NCBI RefSeq assembly: GCF_001613545.1
Contig: NZ_BDCO01000002.1
Location: forward strand, 3,162,001 to 3,226,000
Direction: 5' to 3'
Origin: Terrimicrobium sacchariphilum
GTDB lineage: Bacteria; Verrucomicrobiota; Verrucomicrobiia; Chthoniobacterales; Terrimicrobiaceae
DNA length: 64,000 nucleotides
Below the pieces are notes generated by a model. That model was not told where the DNA came from. It did not search any database and was given only the letters and a program-made list of their open reading frames with translations. Below are positions 36,058-45,869 of this stretch, in pieces (position 1 is the first letter of the stretch; the number at the start of each line of letters is the position of its first letter). Made by a program: the position numbers and the translations under genes.

Positions 36058-39000
36058 TTAAGTGCCCCACAGACGGCTTTCCGCCAAGGTGGCCAACTGT
36101 CGGAGAGTTGGCCCCTTGAGGAATTCCATCGCCGAGAAATTCAAGCCGATTTGCTCCTTAATGCCGAGACTAAGTTCCAGCACCATCAGAGAATCCACCC
36201 CCATCTCGTTGAGCTTGCGGGTCATTGGAATCGTATCCTTCGACATCCGAAGAGTTTTGGCGAGAACGTCTTGCAGGCGATCCTCGAGAACACGCATCCG
36301 TTGCTCGCGAGAAGCATCCGTCAATTCTTCAAGGATGCGGGCCATCACCTCGTTGCCAGCCGTTTGGGAACGCATCGTCTGATCGCGGAAAAGCGCATGG
36401 CCGGCGAGCTTGGGATTGGCATCACGCCATTTCTCCCAATCCATCAGAAAAACGCCGATCTGCTCTTTTCCCGCCCTCAGAACCGTTCCCAGCGCCTGCA
36501 GCGCCTCGCGGTTGCCCAGGCCGGTTATGCCGGAGGAAGCCAATACAGTGCCCAGTCTTTCATCCCGGGCCACCACGCCGGATTCCGCCAGTGCCCCCCA
36601 GTTGAGCGAGATTGCAGGTATGCCTCGCGCCCGGAGAACGGTCGCGAGCCCGTCCAGTGTGCGGTTTGCTCCCACATAGCTCGTCTGTCCGCGGTTTCCA
36701 ATCACCGAGGAGATCGAAGAGTAGAAGACGAGGAAGTCGAGTGTCGTAGAACCTTTTACGGCCGCGGCGAGGTTCAACGCGCCGGCCACCTTGGGAAGGA
36801 AAACCTTGCGGAAACGCTCGGCCGTCATGTCTGCCATCATTGCGTCATCCAGCACCATTGCTCCGTGGATCACACCACGGAGAGCATAAGGGGCGGCATT
36901 AGCCTGGCAGACGAGTTCCGAGACCTGGGCGGCATCGGTGACATCGACCGATAGCACCTCCACCTCGGCTCCCGCCGCCTCAATGCGAGCCATCGCCTCC
37001 GACAGACCTCCAGCCTTTTTGCCAGATCGGCTCACGAGATAGATTTTGCCAGCCCCCTGCGAAGCGAGCCACTCAGCCGACACCACGCCAAAGCCCGAAG
37101 TTCCACCTGTGACGATGTAGCTTCCATCGCGATGGCAGACCGGCGCGGGCTGCTCCTTGACCAACACCTCGACCTCGCCCTGCGAAAAATCCACCAGCAG
37201 CTTGCCAATGTGCTGACTGCGCTCCATCTCCGCAAAGGCCGCCTTGATCTCCGCCGCGGGATAAACCCGCACCGGGCCGGGCTTGAAATCTCCCTGGGCG
37301 AAATGATCCACGACCGCGCGCAGCGTTTGTTGAACAAACGAAGGCCGTTCCCTGGCGAGACGATCCATGTCGACCGAAGCAAAGATGAGATTACGGTTGA
37401 AGGCGCGGAGCGGAAGGCTGTTGTCCTCGGCGATGTCCTTCTTGCCGATCTCAATATACCGTCCACCGGTGCGTAGCAGATTGAGGCTGACATGCATGGC
37501 CTGTCCGGTCTGGGCGCCGATGACGACATCCACACCCTCGTTGCCCGTATCCTCGCGGATGCGCTGGCCAAAATCGAGCGTACGGGAGGAGTAAACATGA
37601 CTGATCCCGAGACCCCTGAGGTACTGCTGCTTTTCCTCCGAGCCCGACGTGGCGTAAATCTCCGCACCACGCCAGCGCGCGATCTCGATGGCGGCCATGC
37701 CGAGACCTCCCGAGGCGTGATGTATCAGCACCCTCTCGCCACGTTGGAGATTTGCGATGGTGACCAAACCATGGTAGGCAGCCAGATAAACGACCGGCAC
37801 CGCCGCCATGTCCATTCCGAAGCCCTGAGGTATCCTGACCGCAAAGCCTTCGTCAATGGTCGCGATACTGCGAAAGCCTCGCGTCAACACGGCAATAATG
37901 CGGTCTCCGGCGGCAAAGGCGCTGCCTGGGCCGGCTCTCAACACCACTCCCGCACACTCCATCCCAAACTCCCCTTCGTTGTACGTCCCCTCGACCGCTC
38001 CGGGGTGAAGTCTGCCCTCGACCTTGAGGAGATCCTTGTAATTCAGCGCGCTCGCATGGATGCGCACCTCGATCTGCCCGGGACCCGGGTCCACCCGCTC
38101 CGATGGTTCATAGTACAGCGAGTCGATCTTTCCCTTGATTCCGACCTGAAGCTCGACCGGTTCATCAAGAGAGCGAGTCTCGACGTGGACCGCTGAGTTT
38201 CCTTCGTCGAGAGACTCCAGGATGTTCTCCAGTCGCTCTCCGGCACGATAGGCGATCTCGCCATTGCTGCCGGCGGCCAGTTCGTCAAGCACCGCCTGCG
38301 ACCCGGCGGAGTCCAGGTCGATGGAACGGAAGCGTATCGCGTCGTATTCATTCTGGGCGACCATGCCGATGGCATTGAGGGAAAATGCCAGCCAGTTCGT
38401 GATGATCTCGCCATCATTCACCGCCTTCGCGCCGACTGTGACCGAGGTGATGTCGACCACCGGTTCAGGCATCATGGCTGCCGCCTGCAATAGAGCGACC
38501 AGACGCTCGGACAACTCCGACGCCGCCAGGATGTCCTCCATCACCTGCCCGCCGGACCCCCAGAGCAGGATGATCCGCCCCCGGTTGGCGAGAGCGGCCG
38601 CGCCAAGTATTGAGGAAAAATCTCCCCGGCTCGCTCCTCCCGCAAACTCCCGCACGATCAGTTCTGACCCCGGTAACGCCGCCGAGAGCTCGTTAGCCAA
38701 TGCGAGATCGGAATCCCGGGGGTCGGCAAGTATGACGGCTCCGGAAACGGACTCCCTGCTCTCTCCCGAGAGCGGAGCCTGTTTCCAATGGAGCTGATAG
38801 TAGGGTGATTCCGCAGATTCACCGGCTTTCATGTCGATGGCTTGAAGCGACATATGCCGCCCATGAGCATGCACGACGCCCTGGGCATCCATCAGCCAGA
38901 CGTGAGCCACCAGCCGAGACGAGGTTCGCGATGTCAGCTCGCCGTAGACAAACAGCTCTTTCGAGCCGGGACGGGAATGATACTCAAACTGCTCGATGGA

Positions 39001-42000
39001 AAATGGCACGTACAGCCCGGCCATCCCCGAACGGTACAGAATGGGCTGGATCGCCGCGTCAAAGAGCGTCGGATGGAGGAAATGCGTCTCGTCAGCCAGA
39101 GTATCCGAGGCATCGAGCCTCAACAGATAGCTATCCTCGCCGATCCAGATATCCCTCGTCGGGCGAAAGGTCGGGCCATAATGGAGTCCCCGGCGTGATA
39201 GATCGTCGTAAAAGGCCTCACGATCCACCGGCGTCGCGCATTTCGCCTGAAGCGCAGCGAGATCAAGCTTCCTGGCAACTGGTTGGGCCTGAGGCAGCAA
39301 ACGCCCGCGACAGTGACGCAAGTTCCCAATCTCCTCTCCCTCCGTGCGGCTCGAAATGGAAAAACGCCCCTCCTCTGAGTCGTACTCTGTCACGAGATAC
39401 TGGAGCTTGGAGTAATCCACCACCAAGACGCGCTCAAAGCTGACGTTTTCGAGTACGACGGCAACGCTGGAGTTCACCTGCTTGTTCAGGCTGATCGCCG
39501 CCTCGATGTATCCCATACCGGCAAAGACCGTCTGATCTTGCACGCCATGATCGAAGAGAAACGGGAAGTAGTTGCGATTGATCTCCACCTCCCAAGTGGG
39601 ATTGAGTGCGATGAGCGAGCGGTTCAAATAAACCGGCCCCGGCAGACCGAGACGCTCCATTTTGGATCGCTCCGACTCCACCCACAACGTCTCACGCTGC
39701 CACGGATATTGCGGCCCCGGTAGAAATACGCCATGCGCCGGCGCGAGCGCCGCCCAGTCGGGATCGTATCCCGCACAGTACAACTCCCCTATCGTTGAAA
39801 GCAGGCGAGCCATCTCCGGCTCAGCCCGGCGCAACGAGACAAAACACCGCACCTTTTGCTCCAGATGCGCAGCGCATTCCTTGATCGAGTTGCCGAGCAC
39901 CGGATGCGGCCCCACCTCGAGGAATGAGGCAAAACCGTCCTCGATCAGTGCCTGGATCGCTGCGGCAAACCGCACCGGCTGGCGGACGTTGTGCCACCAG
40001 CACTCAGCCGACCATTCCTCGGCGGGAATGATCCTTCCATAACCGGTCGAGTACAGGGGAATACGCGCCGGTTTTGGCGCCAACCCGGACAGCGCGGTGA
40101 GCAGGGGCTCGCGCAGCGGCTCCATCTGCGGACTGTGATAGGCGACCTCGACGCGCAGGAACTTGTTGAAGATTCCGCGCTCCTCCAGACCGGCGGCAAT
40201 GGCTTTGAGCTGTTCGGTGTCGCCCGACAAGGTGACTGCGTTGAAACTATTAACAGCCGCAATGGACACCCCGGGAGCGTTCCCCAGCAACGCCAGAGCG
40301 TCTGCCTCGGGCAATCCCACCGCCAACATGGCCCCCTGCCCGGCAGCGCTTTGCTGGAGCTGGCTGCGATAGTAGCTCACGCGGACCGCTTCCTCGAGAG
40401 AGTAGACCCCGGCGACGTAGCTTGATGCCACCTCGCCTACGCTATGGCCAACGACTGCCGAAGGATGAATCCCATACGATGCCCACAAGCGAGTGAGCGC
40501 CACCTGCAGGGCGAAATTCGCGGGCTGAGCCAGTTCTGTCCTCGCCATGCGGGACGAAGCCTCATCCGCCATCATCGCTTCCTTGAGCGACCACCCGGCG
40601 AGGGGTTGGAAGATCGCGTCGATCTCATCAAGCGTCTGCTCCACGATGGGCTGGGTCTTGACGAGCTCCTGTCCCATTCCCCACCACTGAGGCCCCATTC
40701 CGGTATAGACAAAGACCAGCCCCGCCCCGGGCTCTGCTGATCCCGCTCCTGTCACGAGACCATCGTGAGCCTCTCCGGTCGATGCGGCAATGAACTGCGC
40801 CCGCAAGGTTTCAAGGCTGGAAGCCAGTGCCACTCCGCGAAAGTTCAAGTGGCTGCGACGATGCGCCGCGGTATGGGCAAAATCTTCCAGCGTTCCATAT
40901 CCCGGCTGTCCCAGCAAAAAGGCAAACTTACCCGCGAGATCCCGCAAAGCCTTGTCACTTTGCGCAGAAAACGGGATGACCCTCACCGCGCTTCCGCCGT
41001 CGGCGGCGGGGACGGCTTTTCGATCTGGCGCCGACTCCAGCAGGACATGGGCATTCGTTCCTCCATAGCCAAAGGAATTGATCGCCGCATAAACCGTCGG
41101 CTTCTCGGCCGGAGCCGGCAGGGCCTTGGTCTCCTTGGCCACTTCGACGCAATACTCCGAAAAGGGGATGTTTGGATTGGGCTTCTTGAAGTGAAGATTC
41201 TTTGGCACCTGACGGTTTTTCAGGATGCCGATAGTCTTGAGCACTCCCGCCACCCCGGCGGCTGCCTCGAGGTGTCCGATATTGGATTTCACCGATCCGA
41301 CAATAAGATTGCGGGATCTTCCCTCGGAGAAGCTGCGATGGAGCGCTCCGAGCTCTGCGGAATCGCCCGCCTGCGTGCCAGTGCCATGCGCCTCGACATA
41401 ATCCACCTCCGCGACCGGCACCCCTGCTGTGCTGTAAACCTTTCGGATCAGTTCCTCCTGGGCAGCACTATTAGGAAGCGAGATGCCATCCGTATGACCG
41501 TCCTGGTTGACCCCGCTGGCCCGGACCACGGCGTGAATCTGGTCTCCGTCCGCGAGAGCATCCTCCAGCTTTTTCAAGAGCAGCACGCCCGCTCCTTCTC
41601 CACGCCCATAACCGGCCGCCGTTTCGTCAAAGGTATGGCACTCACCATGAGGCGAAAGGAAATGCCCCTTGCTCATGATGATCGGAAATTCCGGACGTGT
41701 CATCACGTTCACCCCTCCCGCGAGAGCCATGCGGCACTCTCCAAGGAGCAGACTCTGGCACGCATAGTGCAAGGCGACCAGCGAGGATGAGCAGGCTGTA
41801 TCCATCGTCACACTCGGGCCGCGCAGATTGAAGGCATGCGACAGGCGGTTGGAGAGTACCGTCATCATCACCCCGCCCGCAGAGTGCGCATTGACCAGAT
41901 GCCGGTTGGAGGGCTGCGCCTGCATGACCATGTGATCCAGGCAGAAGCCGCCGACAAAAACACCCGTGCTCGATCCCGACATCTTGTGCAGGGGATAACC

Positions 42001-42339
42001 CGCGTCTTCAAAAGCCTCCCAAGCCGACTCGAGCAGCAAGCGCTGCTGCGGATCGAGGGACTCCGCCTCACGCGGAGACATTCCAAAAGCAAGCGGATCG
42101 AACTGGCGGACGTCCTGATCCAGATAGGAAGCCTTCGCGGCGTAGCTCTTGCCCGGTCGGTTCTGATCCTCGTCGTAGTATTGCCGCCAGTCCCAGCGGT
42201 CTTTCTTCAGCGCCTTCGACGCGCTGCCGCCTCGCACCAGAAACTTCCAGAATGCGGCGAGGGATGTCGCGGAAGGAGGCATGCGACATCCTGCGCCAAC
42301 GATCGCAATCCTCCGGTCACTTTGGGGTTCCAAACTCAC
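36058..42339 (-). CDS. Highly reducing type I polyketide synthase (KS-AT-DH-ER-KR-ACP)
   Basis: The 2093-residue protein starts with GTG at 42339. Domains in order: KS 8-440 (DTACSSS with Cys183, EAHGTGT with His318, NIGHLE); AT about 545-845 (GHSVGE, Ser633; VAYHS substrate motif, closer to malonyl than to YASH-type methylmalonyl); DH about 900-1190 (His931 in FDHGVQDQTVF, second motif LFDAAIQP); a non-catalytic spacer region; ER about 1390-1730 (HASGGLGMAA); KR about 1740-1960 (VTGGTSGFG, FYSSIS, TSYVGANR); ACP about 2010-2090 (GVDSLM, Ser2050). There is no thioesterase and no loading module. The set predicts an iteratively extended, fully reduced acyl chain left on the ACP. The neighbouring methyltransferase could finish the product. 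Confidence 0.93.
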   Translation of the reverse strand: MSLEPQSDRRIAIVGAGCRMPPSATSLAAFWKFLVRGGSASKALKKDRWDWRQYYDEDQNRPGKSYAAKASYLDQDVRQFDPLAFGMSPREAESLDPQQRLLLESAWEAFEDAGYPLHKMSGSSTGVFVGGFCLDHMVMQAQPSNRHLVNAHSAGGVMMTVLSNRLSHAFNLRGPSVTMDTACSSSLVALHYACQSLLLGECRMALAGGVNVMTRPEFPIIMSKGHFLSPHGECHTFDETAAGYGRGEGAGVLLLKKLEDALADGDQIHAVVRASGVNQDGHTDGISLPNSAAQEELIRKVYSTAGVPVAEVDYVEAHGTGTQAGDSAELGALHRSFSEGRSRNLIVGSVKSNIGHLEAAAGVAGVLKTIGILKNRQVPKNLHFKKPNPNIPFSEYCVEVAKETKALPAPAEKPTVYAAINSFGYGGTNAHVLLESAPDRKAVPAADGGSAVRVIPFSAQSDKALRDLAGKFAFLLGQPGYGTLEDFAHTAAHRRSHLNFRGVALASSLETLRAQFIAASTGEAHDGLVTGAGSAEPGAGLVFVYTGMGPQWWGMGQELVKTQPIVEQTLDEIDAIFQPLAGWSLKEAMMADEASSRMARTELAQPANFALQVALTRLWASYGIHPSAVVGHSVGEVASSYVAGVYSLEEAVRVSYYRSQLQQSAAGQGAMLAVGLPEADALALLGNAPGVSIAAVNSFNAVTLSGDTEQLKAIAAGLEERGIFNKFLRVEVAYHSPQMEPLREPLLTALSGLAPKPARIPLYSTGYGRIIPAEEWSAECWWHNVRQPVRFAAAIQALIEDGFASFLEVGPHPVLGNSIKECAAHLEQKVRCFVSLRRAEPEMARLLSTIGELYCAGYDPDWAALAPAHGVFLPGPQYPWQRETLWVESERSKMERLGLPGPVYLNRSLIALNPTWEVEINRNYFPFLFDHGVQDQTVFAGMGYIEAAISLNKQVNSSVAVVLENVSFERVLVVDYSKLQYLVTEYDSEEGRFSISSRTEGEEIGNLRHCRGRLLPQAQPVARKLDLAALQAKCATPVDREAFYDDLSRRGLHYGPTFRPTRDIWIGEDSYLLRLDASDTLADETHFLHPTLFDAAIQPILYRSGMAGLYVPFSIEQFEYHSRPGSKELFVYGELTSRTSSRLVAHVWLMDAQGVVHAHGRHMSLQAIDMKAGESAESPYYQLHWKQAPLSGESRESVSGAVILADPRDSDLALANELSAALPGSELIVREFAGGASRGDFSSILGAAALANRGRIILLWGSGGQVMEDILAASELSERLVALLQAAAMMPEPVVDITSVTVGAKAVNDGEIITNWLAFSLNAIGMVAQNEYDAIRFRSIDLDSAGSQAVLDELAAGSNGEIAYRAGERLENILESLDEGNSAVHVETRSLDEPVELQVGIKGKIDSLYYEPSERVDPGPGQIEVRIHASALNYKDLLKVEGRLHPGAVEGTYNEGEFGMECAGVVLRAGPGSAFAAGDRIIAVLTRGFRSIATIDEGFAVRIPQGFGMDMAAVPVVYLAAYHGLVTIANLQRGERVLIHHASGGLGMAAIEIARWRGAEIYATSGSEEKQQYLRGLGISHVYSSRTLDFGQRIREDTGNEGVDVVIGAQTGQAMHVSLNLLRTGGRYIEIGKKDIAEDNSLPLRAFNRNLIFASVDMDRLARERPSFVQQTLRAVVDHFAQGDFKPGPVRVYPAAEIKAAFAEMERSQHIGKLLVDFSQGEVEVLVKEQPAPVCHRDGSYIVTGGTSGFGVVSAEWLASQGAGKIYLVSRSGKKAGGLSEAMARIEAAGAEVEVLSVDVTDAAQVSELVCQANAAPYALRGVIHGAMVLDDAMMADMTAERFRKVFLPKVAGALNLAAAVKGSTTLDFLVFYSSISSVIGNRGQTSYVGANRTLDGLATVLRARGIPAISLNWGALAESGVVARDERLGTVLASSGITGLGNREALQALGTVLRAGKEQIGVFLMDWEKWRDANPKLAGHALFRDQTMRSQTAGNEVMARILEELTDASREQRMRVLEDRLQDVLAKTLRMSKDTIPMTRKLNEMGVDSLMVLELSLGIKEQIGLNFSAMEFLKGPTLRQLATLAESRLWGT

Positions 42340-43103
42340 CCGGGCACCTAACCAATTCCGGAACCTCTCTCCAAGTCCGAACAGAATCTCTCGACGTCAT
42401 TCCCGGCATGGTCAAAAACATCAAACTTTTTCTCCACCCCGAAACTAAGCTTATTTTATTAGCTGTCGCCTATATCATTCCCCTCCAATCGACTCGCATT
42501 CTCTCCAAAGTCACGTCCATGTCGGGAACAACGAATCCCCCACCTCGAATCACACCCGTTGATTACTTTCTTATTAATCGTAAAAATCATTCCAGATTCC
42601 TAAATTACCTCCTCCGCCCGCCCCGCAGCCCCTCCCCAAGCGGAAATCCCTCCCTCAGCAGGGAGCAGTCACATCTCCTGCCACCGGCATTCTCCACCCT
42701 TCTGAGACTAAGCCATCCCCCATTCCCATCACATAGTTCCAGCCGTCGCATACACGAAAAAACCGCCCCCATGGCAGCGACATCCGCCCGGGATTCAAGC
42801 CATATCTGGAAGCTGACTGAGCCGTCTGGCTGAGAATTATTTCATTCGGATAAAGAATGCATTCCTCTTCGCAATCTCGCCTCGCGCCTCAGGAATCCGC
42901 CCAGGAAGTCCGTTTAATAAATAAACCACAAATCACTCATCGAAAGCAATTTACATCGCACCCAAAATTCCCAACTTGCGTACACGCACGTATTTTATCA
43001 GATATCACGGAATATCGCCAAAAAAGGAAATTTCGGGTTTTTTGTTGCCAAGGTTACACTTCGATGAATTGATGTAAGTCACGTCACTCTGAAAGCTTTA
43101 GTC
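42340..43103. promoter_or_regulatory. AT-rich intergenic control region between PKS operon and LuxR-type regulator
   Basis: This 764-bp gap lies between the divergent starts of the PKS operon and the response regulator at 43104. It is much more AT-rich than its surroundings, especially 42840-43080, and I found no gene with domain content. A short inverted repeat TGCGT-ac-ACGCA sits at 42977-42988, about 115 bp upstream of the regulator start. It is the obvious place for promoters and for binding of the adjacent regulator. Short frames at 42252-42833 and 42857-43072 look random. Confidence 0.6.
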
Positions 43104-43814
43104 ATGTCCACTTCTCTCGATCTCCCGCGCATTTTGATGATCGATGATGAGCCCGACCTGCCTCAGATCGTTGAGAACCTCCTTGTGGATATTTGCACCG
43201 TGGAAGGATACCCCACCGGAGAGCTCGGCATCGAGGCGGCTGCGAGGAAAATTTTCCCTGTTGCGATAGTCGATCTTCAAATCAAAAGTCCCCAGGGATC
43301 GCAAGTCCTCCAGGGGATAGAGATCATGGAGTCCATCCGACGATCTTCGCCCTTCACACAGATCATCATCCTTACCGCCAACGCCTCCATGGAATCGGCC
43401 ATCTCGGCGGTAAACCAAGGCGCGTTTCAGTACCTCGTGAAGCCTTTTCTCCGTGCTCCGCTGCGCAAGACCATCTCGGAAGCCCTGAAGGCGTATGAAG
43501 CCGCCTTGCTGGCCGATGAACGGCTTTCGCTGACCAACGGTCATTTCCAGTCCTTCGGCCTCACTCCTCGTCTGGCCGACATTGCCGAAGGCATCCTCGA
43601 CGGGCAGACCAATGAGGAGATCGCAAAAAGGCTCAAGATCGCCGACCGCACCGTGGAAAAGCACGTGGAGCGCCTGCTCGCCCACTTTGGCATACACAGC
43701 CGTTTCCTGCTGGAGTCCAAACTGATCAAGATGCTCCGCCAATTGCGAAAAAGCGACTCCTGGTCGTTCACGCGAGGGGAATACCAGCGAAGCGAGCCAG
43801 ACGGAGACGTCTAG
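43104..43814 (+). CDS. Response regulator with LuxR-type HTH output
   Basis: The 236-residue protein has a receiver (RILMIDDEPDL, Asp57 in VAIVDLQ, Lys113 in LVKPFL) and a C-terminal NarL/LuxR-type HTH at about 153-200 (ADIAEGILDGQTNEEIAKRL, RTVEKHVERLLAHFGIHSR). It should bind DNA when phosphorylated. The receiver has an extra stretch (KSPQGSQVLQGIEI) after the acceptor site. It is divergent from the PKS operon across an AT-rich gap. No DNA-binding protein is encoded in that operon, so this is the likely output regulator of the signalling system. This link is inference from position. Confidence 0.88.
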   Translation: MSTSLDLPRILMIDDEPDLPQIVENLLVDICTVEGYPTGELGIEAAARKIFPVAIVDLQIKSPQGSQVLQGIEIMESIRRSSPFTQIIILTANASMESAISAVNQGAFQYLVKPFLRAPLRKTISEALKAYEAALLADERLSLTNGHFQSFGLTPRLADIAEGILDGQTNEEIAKRLKIADRTVEKHVERLLAHFGIHSRFLLESKLIKMLRQLRKSDSWSFTRGEYQRSEPDGDV

Positions 43815-43938
43815 CCGTCCGGTCGCGGATGCCGCAAAAATACCGACCGCGTCCACGAGAGATCTTCTCGCGATCCTTTCCCATTAACACGGCGCGATGA
43901 ACGCCGTTTGCTAAGCTAATTTTCCCCGCTCCGCCACC

Positions 43939-45156
43939 CTAAGAAACCAGCGATACGAGGGGCGCCGGTTCGATGGCAGGAGCAAAGACTGTCCTGGTCG
44001 GGGGCTTGGTCCAGCCTGTCGATAGTTCGCTCCACATCTTCTCCTCCGCAAAAGCCCGTATGCTTTGCTGCTCGATGCCGCCGATGTGAAGCTCTCCGGG
44101 TTGCTCTGGAGTAGGGATGAGATACTCGCCCTCGATGGAGTGAATCTGGGCTATTTCGAAAGCCGTATTGGAAATCACCGTTTGTTGGCCGGCAATGTCG
44201 AGATCACACAAAAAAACCGGTTCATCTCGCAAGCGGGCCAGGACTGCGTCCAGAAGATACTTGCGCAGTGCGGAAGAATCACTGCACGAGGCAAAAATGC
44301 GCTCCCCCTTCGCATCCCGATGAACGATCTGCTTGCCAGCCCAGCGAACAGCACCCGCCGATCCGCGGATCTCCATCACCGGTCCCAACTCCCGGGCACA
44401 GCTATGCCCCACCCAAAAATAGACATCGGCGCCAGAGTCCGTTCCGATCCGAAAACACGCCGTGTCGCAACTCTCAATCTGCCGGGCGCGATACAACTCC
44501 GCCTCGAGTGAAACGGGAGAGCCCGCACGCAAAACCTTCTCTCCGGTAAAAAAGATCATGAGGTTCAGCCAATGCGCCAGCGCGTTGTTAAATGGCGCAT
44601 CAAGGACCCATCGCCCTTTGACCCGAATGCGCCCCGCCCAATCATTGCGGCAGTAATACGCCCCGTCCCTCGGCCAGAGTCCCAGACATTTTACCGCCTG
44701 GAGCTCTCCCACGAGTCCTTCGCACAGAGCACGTTTCAGCAACATCGTTTCCGGCGCATACATATGCTGGTACGCCACCGCCACAAACCGTCCGCTCCGG
44801 GCCTCCGCGAGCTTCATTTGCTCAACCTCGGCGATGGTCGCCGCGGCCGGCTTCTCGAGCAGCACGTTCCACCCCACCTCGAGGGCCGCCAGTGTCATTG
44901 GCGCGTGGAGATGGATGCCCGTGGGGATGATGCAGAGGTCGACCCGCCCCCCCTCGGCCTCCAGCATGTCCTCATACCGGGAGTAAATCCGACATCCCGC
45001 CCGCCTGAGTCCCGCACATTTCAGGGGCTCTGCCTCTTGATTGATCACGGTGGCTGCGACCAGATCGAGCCCCCCTGCGGCGGCTCTTGTCACCAGGTCC
45101 TCGTAATAGACCCCGGCGAATCCAGATACGCCGACAAGAGCGATACGCGGTTTCAT
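43939..45156 (-). CDS. Gfo/Idh/MocA-family oxidoreductase
   Basis: The 405-residue product starts at ATG 45156 with RIALVGVSGFAGVYYEDLV, a Rossmann dinucleotide site, then LVAATVINQEAEPL and the EKP block NVLLEKPAAATIAEVEQMKL. The C-terminal part has WVLDAPFNNALAHWLNLMIF, typical of the family. The enzyme is cytoplasmic and NAD(P)-dependent with unknown sugar substrate. Its start overlaps the stop of the esterase gene by 4 bp, so both are made from one mRNA, and the locus suggests a pectin-derived sugar. It ends 125 bp from the convergent response regulator gene. Confidence 0.9.
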   Translation of the reverse strand: MKPRIALVGVSGFAGVYYEDLVTRAAAGGLDLVAATVINQEAEPLKCAGLRRAGCRIYSRYEDMLEAEGGRVDLCIIPTGIHLHAPMTLAALEVGWNVLLEKPAAATIAEVEQMKLAEARSGRFVAVAYQHMYAPETMLLKRALCEGLVGELQAVKCLGLWPRDGAYYCRNDWAGRIRVKGRWVLDAPFNNALAHWLNLMIFFTGEKVLRAGSPVSLEAELYRARQIESCDTACFRIGTDSGADVYFWVGHSCARELGPVMEIRGSAGAVRWAGKQIVHRDAKGERIFASCSDSSALRKYLLDAVLARLRDEPVFLCDLDIAGQQTVISNTAFEIAQIHSIEGEYLIPTPEQPGELHIGGIEQQSIRAFAEEKMWSELSTGWTKPPTRTVFAPAIEPAPLVSLVS

Positions 45157-45863
45157 GGCTTAACCAGTTGAGCCGTTTCTGGCGACGTGTCCTTGAGTCC
45201 CGCAGCCACAAACCCGGCTATCTGCCGCGCCCCCTGCTCGGTGAAATGTGATCGGTCCGTGTCCGATACGGTAATACCCACGGAGCCTGACTCCCCGATT
45301 TTCTCGAAATACTCGCCGCTGACTGCATAGAGATCGATGAGGGGCACATTCATCTTTTCGGCCACCTTTCTCGTCGCGGCTGCATATGGCGCCAATTCCG
45401 TGGAGGGTTTGCCATCCGCGCCATACATCCGGCGATGCACCGGCGTCACCAGGACCGGTGTGATTCCGGCATGCCTGGCTTCGGTGATAAATCGCTCGAG
45501 GTTCGCGGTGAACTCCCCATCCGCCTTGGTGGACTCGGGTTTGTCCGGCGCGTGGGAGTCATTGTGCCCAAACTGGATAAGCATGTATTTCGCTCCGCTG
45601 CCCACGGCCTTTTGCCAGTTTCCCGTATCCGGGAATGTCTTGGTGCTGGCCCCACAGACGGCCAGGTTCATGACTCGGGAATCCTCCACAAGATATTCCG
45701 GCAATAGCTGCCCCCATCCCCGGGCAGGCTTTTCCTTCGCCCAATCTGCCACCGTGGAATCCCCCACCAATACCACCACGGTCTCCGCCTTTGCTCCCAT
45801 TGGAACACTCGTCGAGAGCAGGAAGATCCCAGCGCATGCTCCAAGGCATCTGAAAAATGTCAT
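45153..45863 (-). CDS. Rhamnogalacturonan acetylesterase-like SGNH hydrolase
   Basis: The 236-residue product begins with a signal peptide (CLGACAGIFLLSTSVPMGAKA). Block I is VVLVGDSTVADW with nucleophile Ser36. Block II is around AVCGASTKTF, block III is GHNDSH with Asn101, and block V is DTDRSHFTEQGA with Asp203 and His206. These features match the rhamnogalacturonan acetylesterase family (RhgT/YesT-like), which removes acetyl groups from rhamnogalacturonan I so that lyases can act. It is the first gene of a two-gene operon with an oxidoreductase; a perfect inverted repeat precedes its start. The substrate is inferred from family and from the adjacent exo-lyase-like gene. Confidence 0.88.
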   Translation of the reverse strand: MTFFRCLGACAGIFLLSTSVPMGAKAETVVVLVGDSTVADWAKEKPARGWGQLLPEYLVEDSRVMNLAVCGASTKTFPDTGNWQKAVGSGAKYMLIQFGHNDSHAPDKPESTKADGEFTANLERFITEARHAGITPVLVTPVHRRMYGADGKPSTELAPYAAATRKVAEKMNVPLIDLYAVSGEYFEKIGESGSVGITVSDTDRSHFTEQGARQIAGFVAAGLKDTSPETAQLVKP

Positions 45864-45869
45864 GATATT

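Noticed and set aside
42252-43072. Short frames in the AT-rich gap (42252-42833 and 42857-43072)
   Set aside because: Translations are Ser/Pro/Arg-rich without domain, signal peptide or ribosome-binding site, and the first would overlap the start of the PKS gene.
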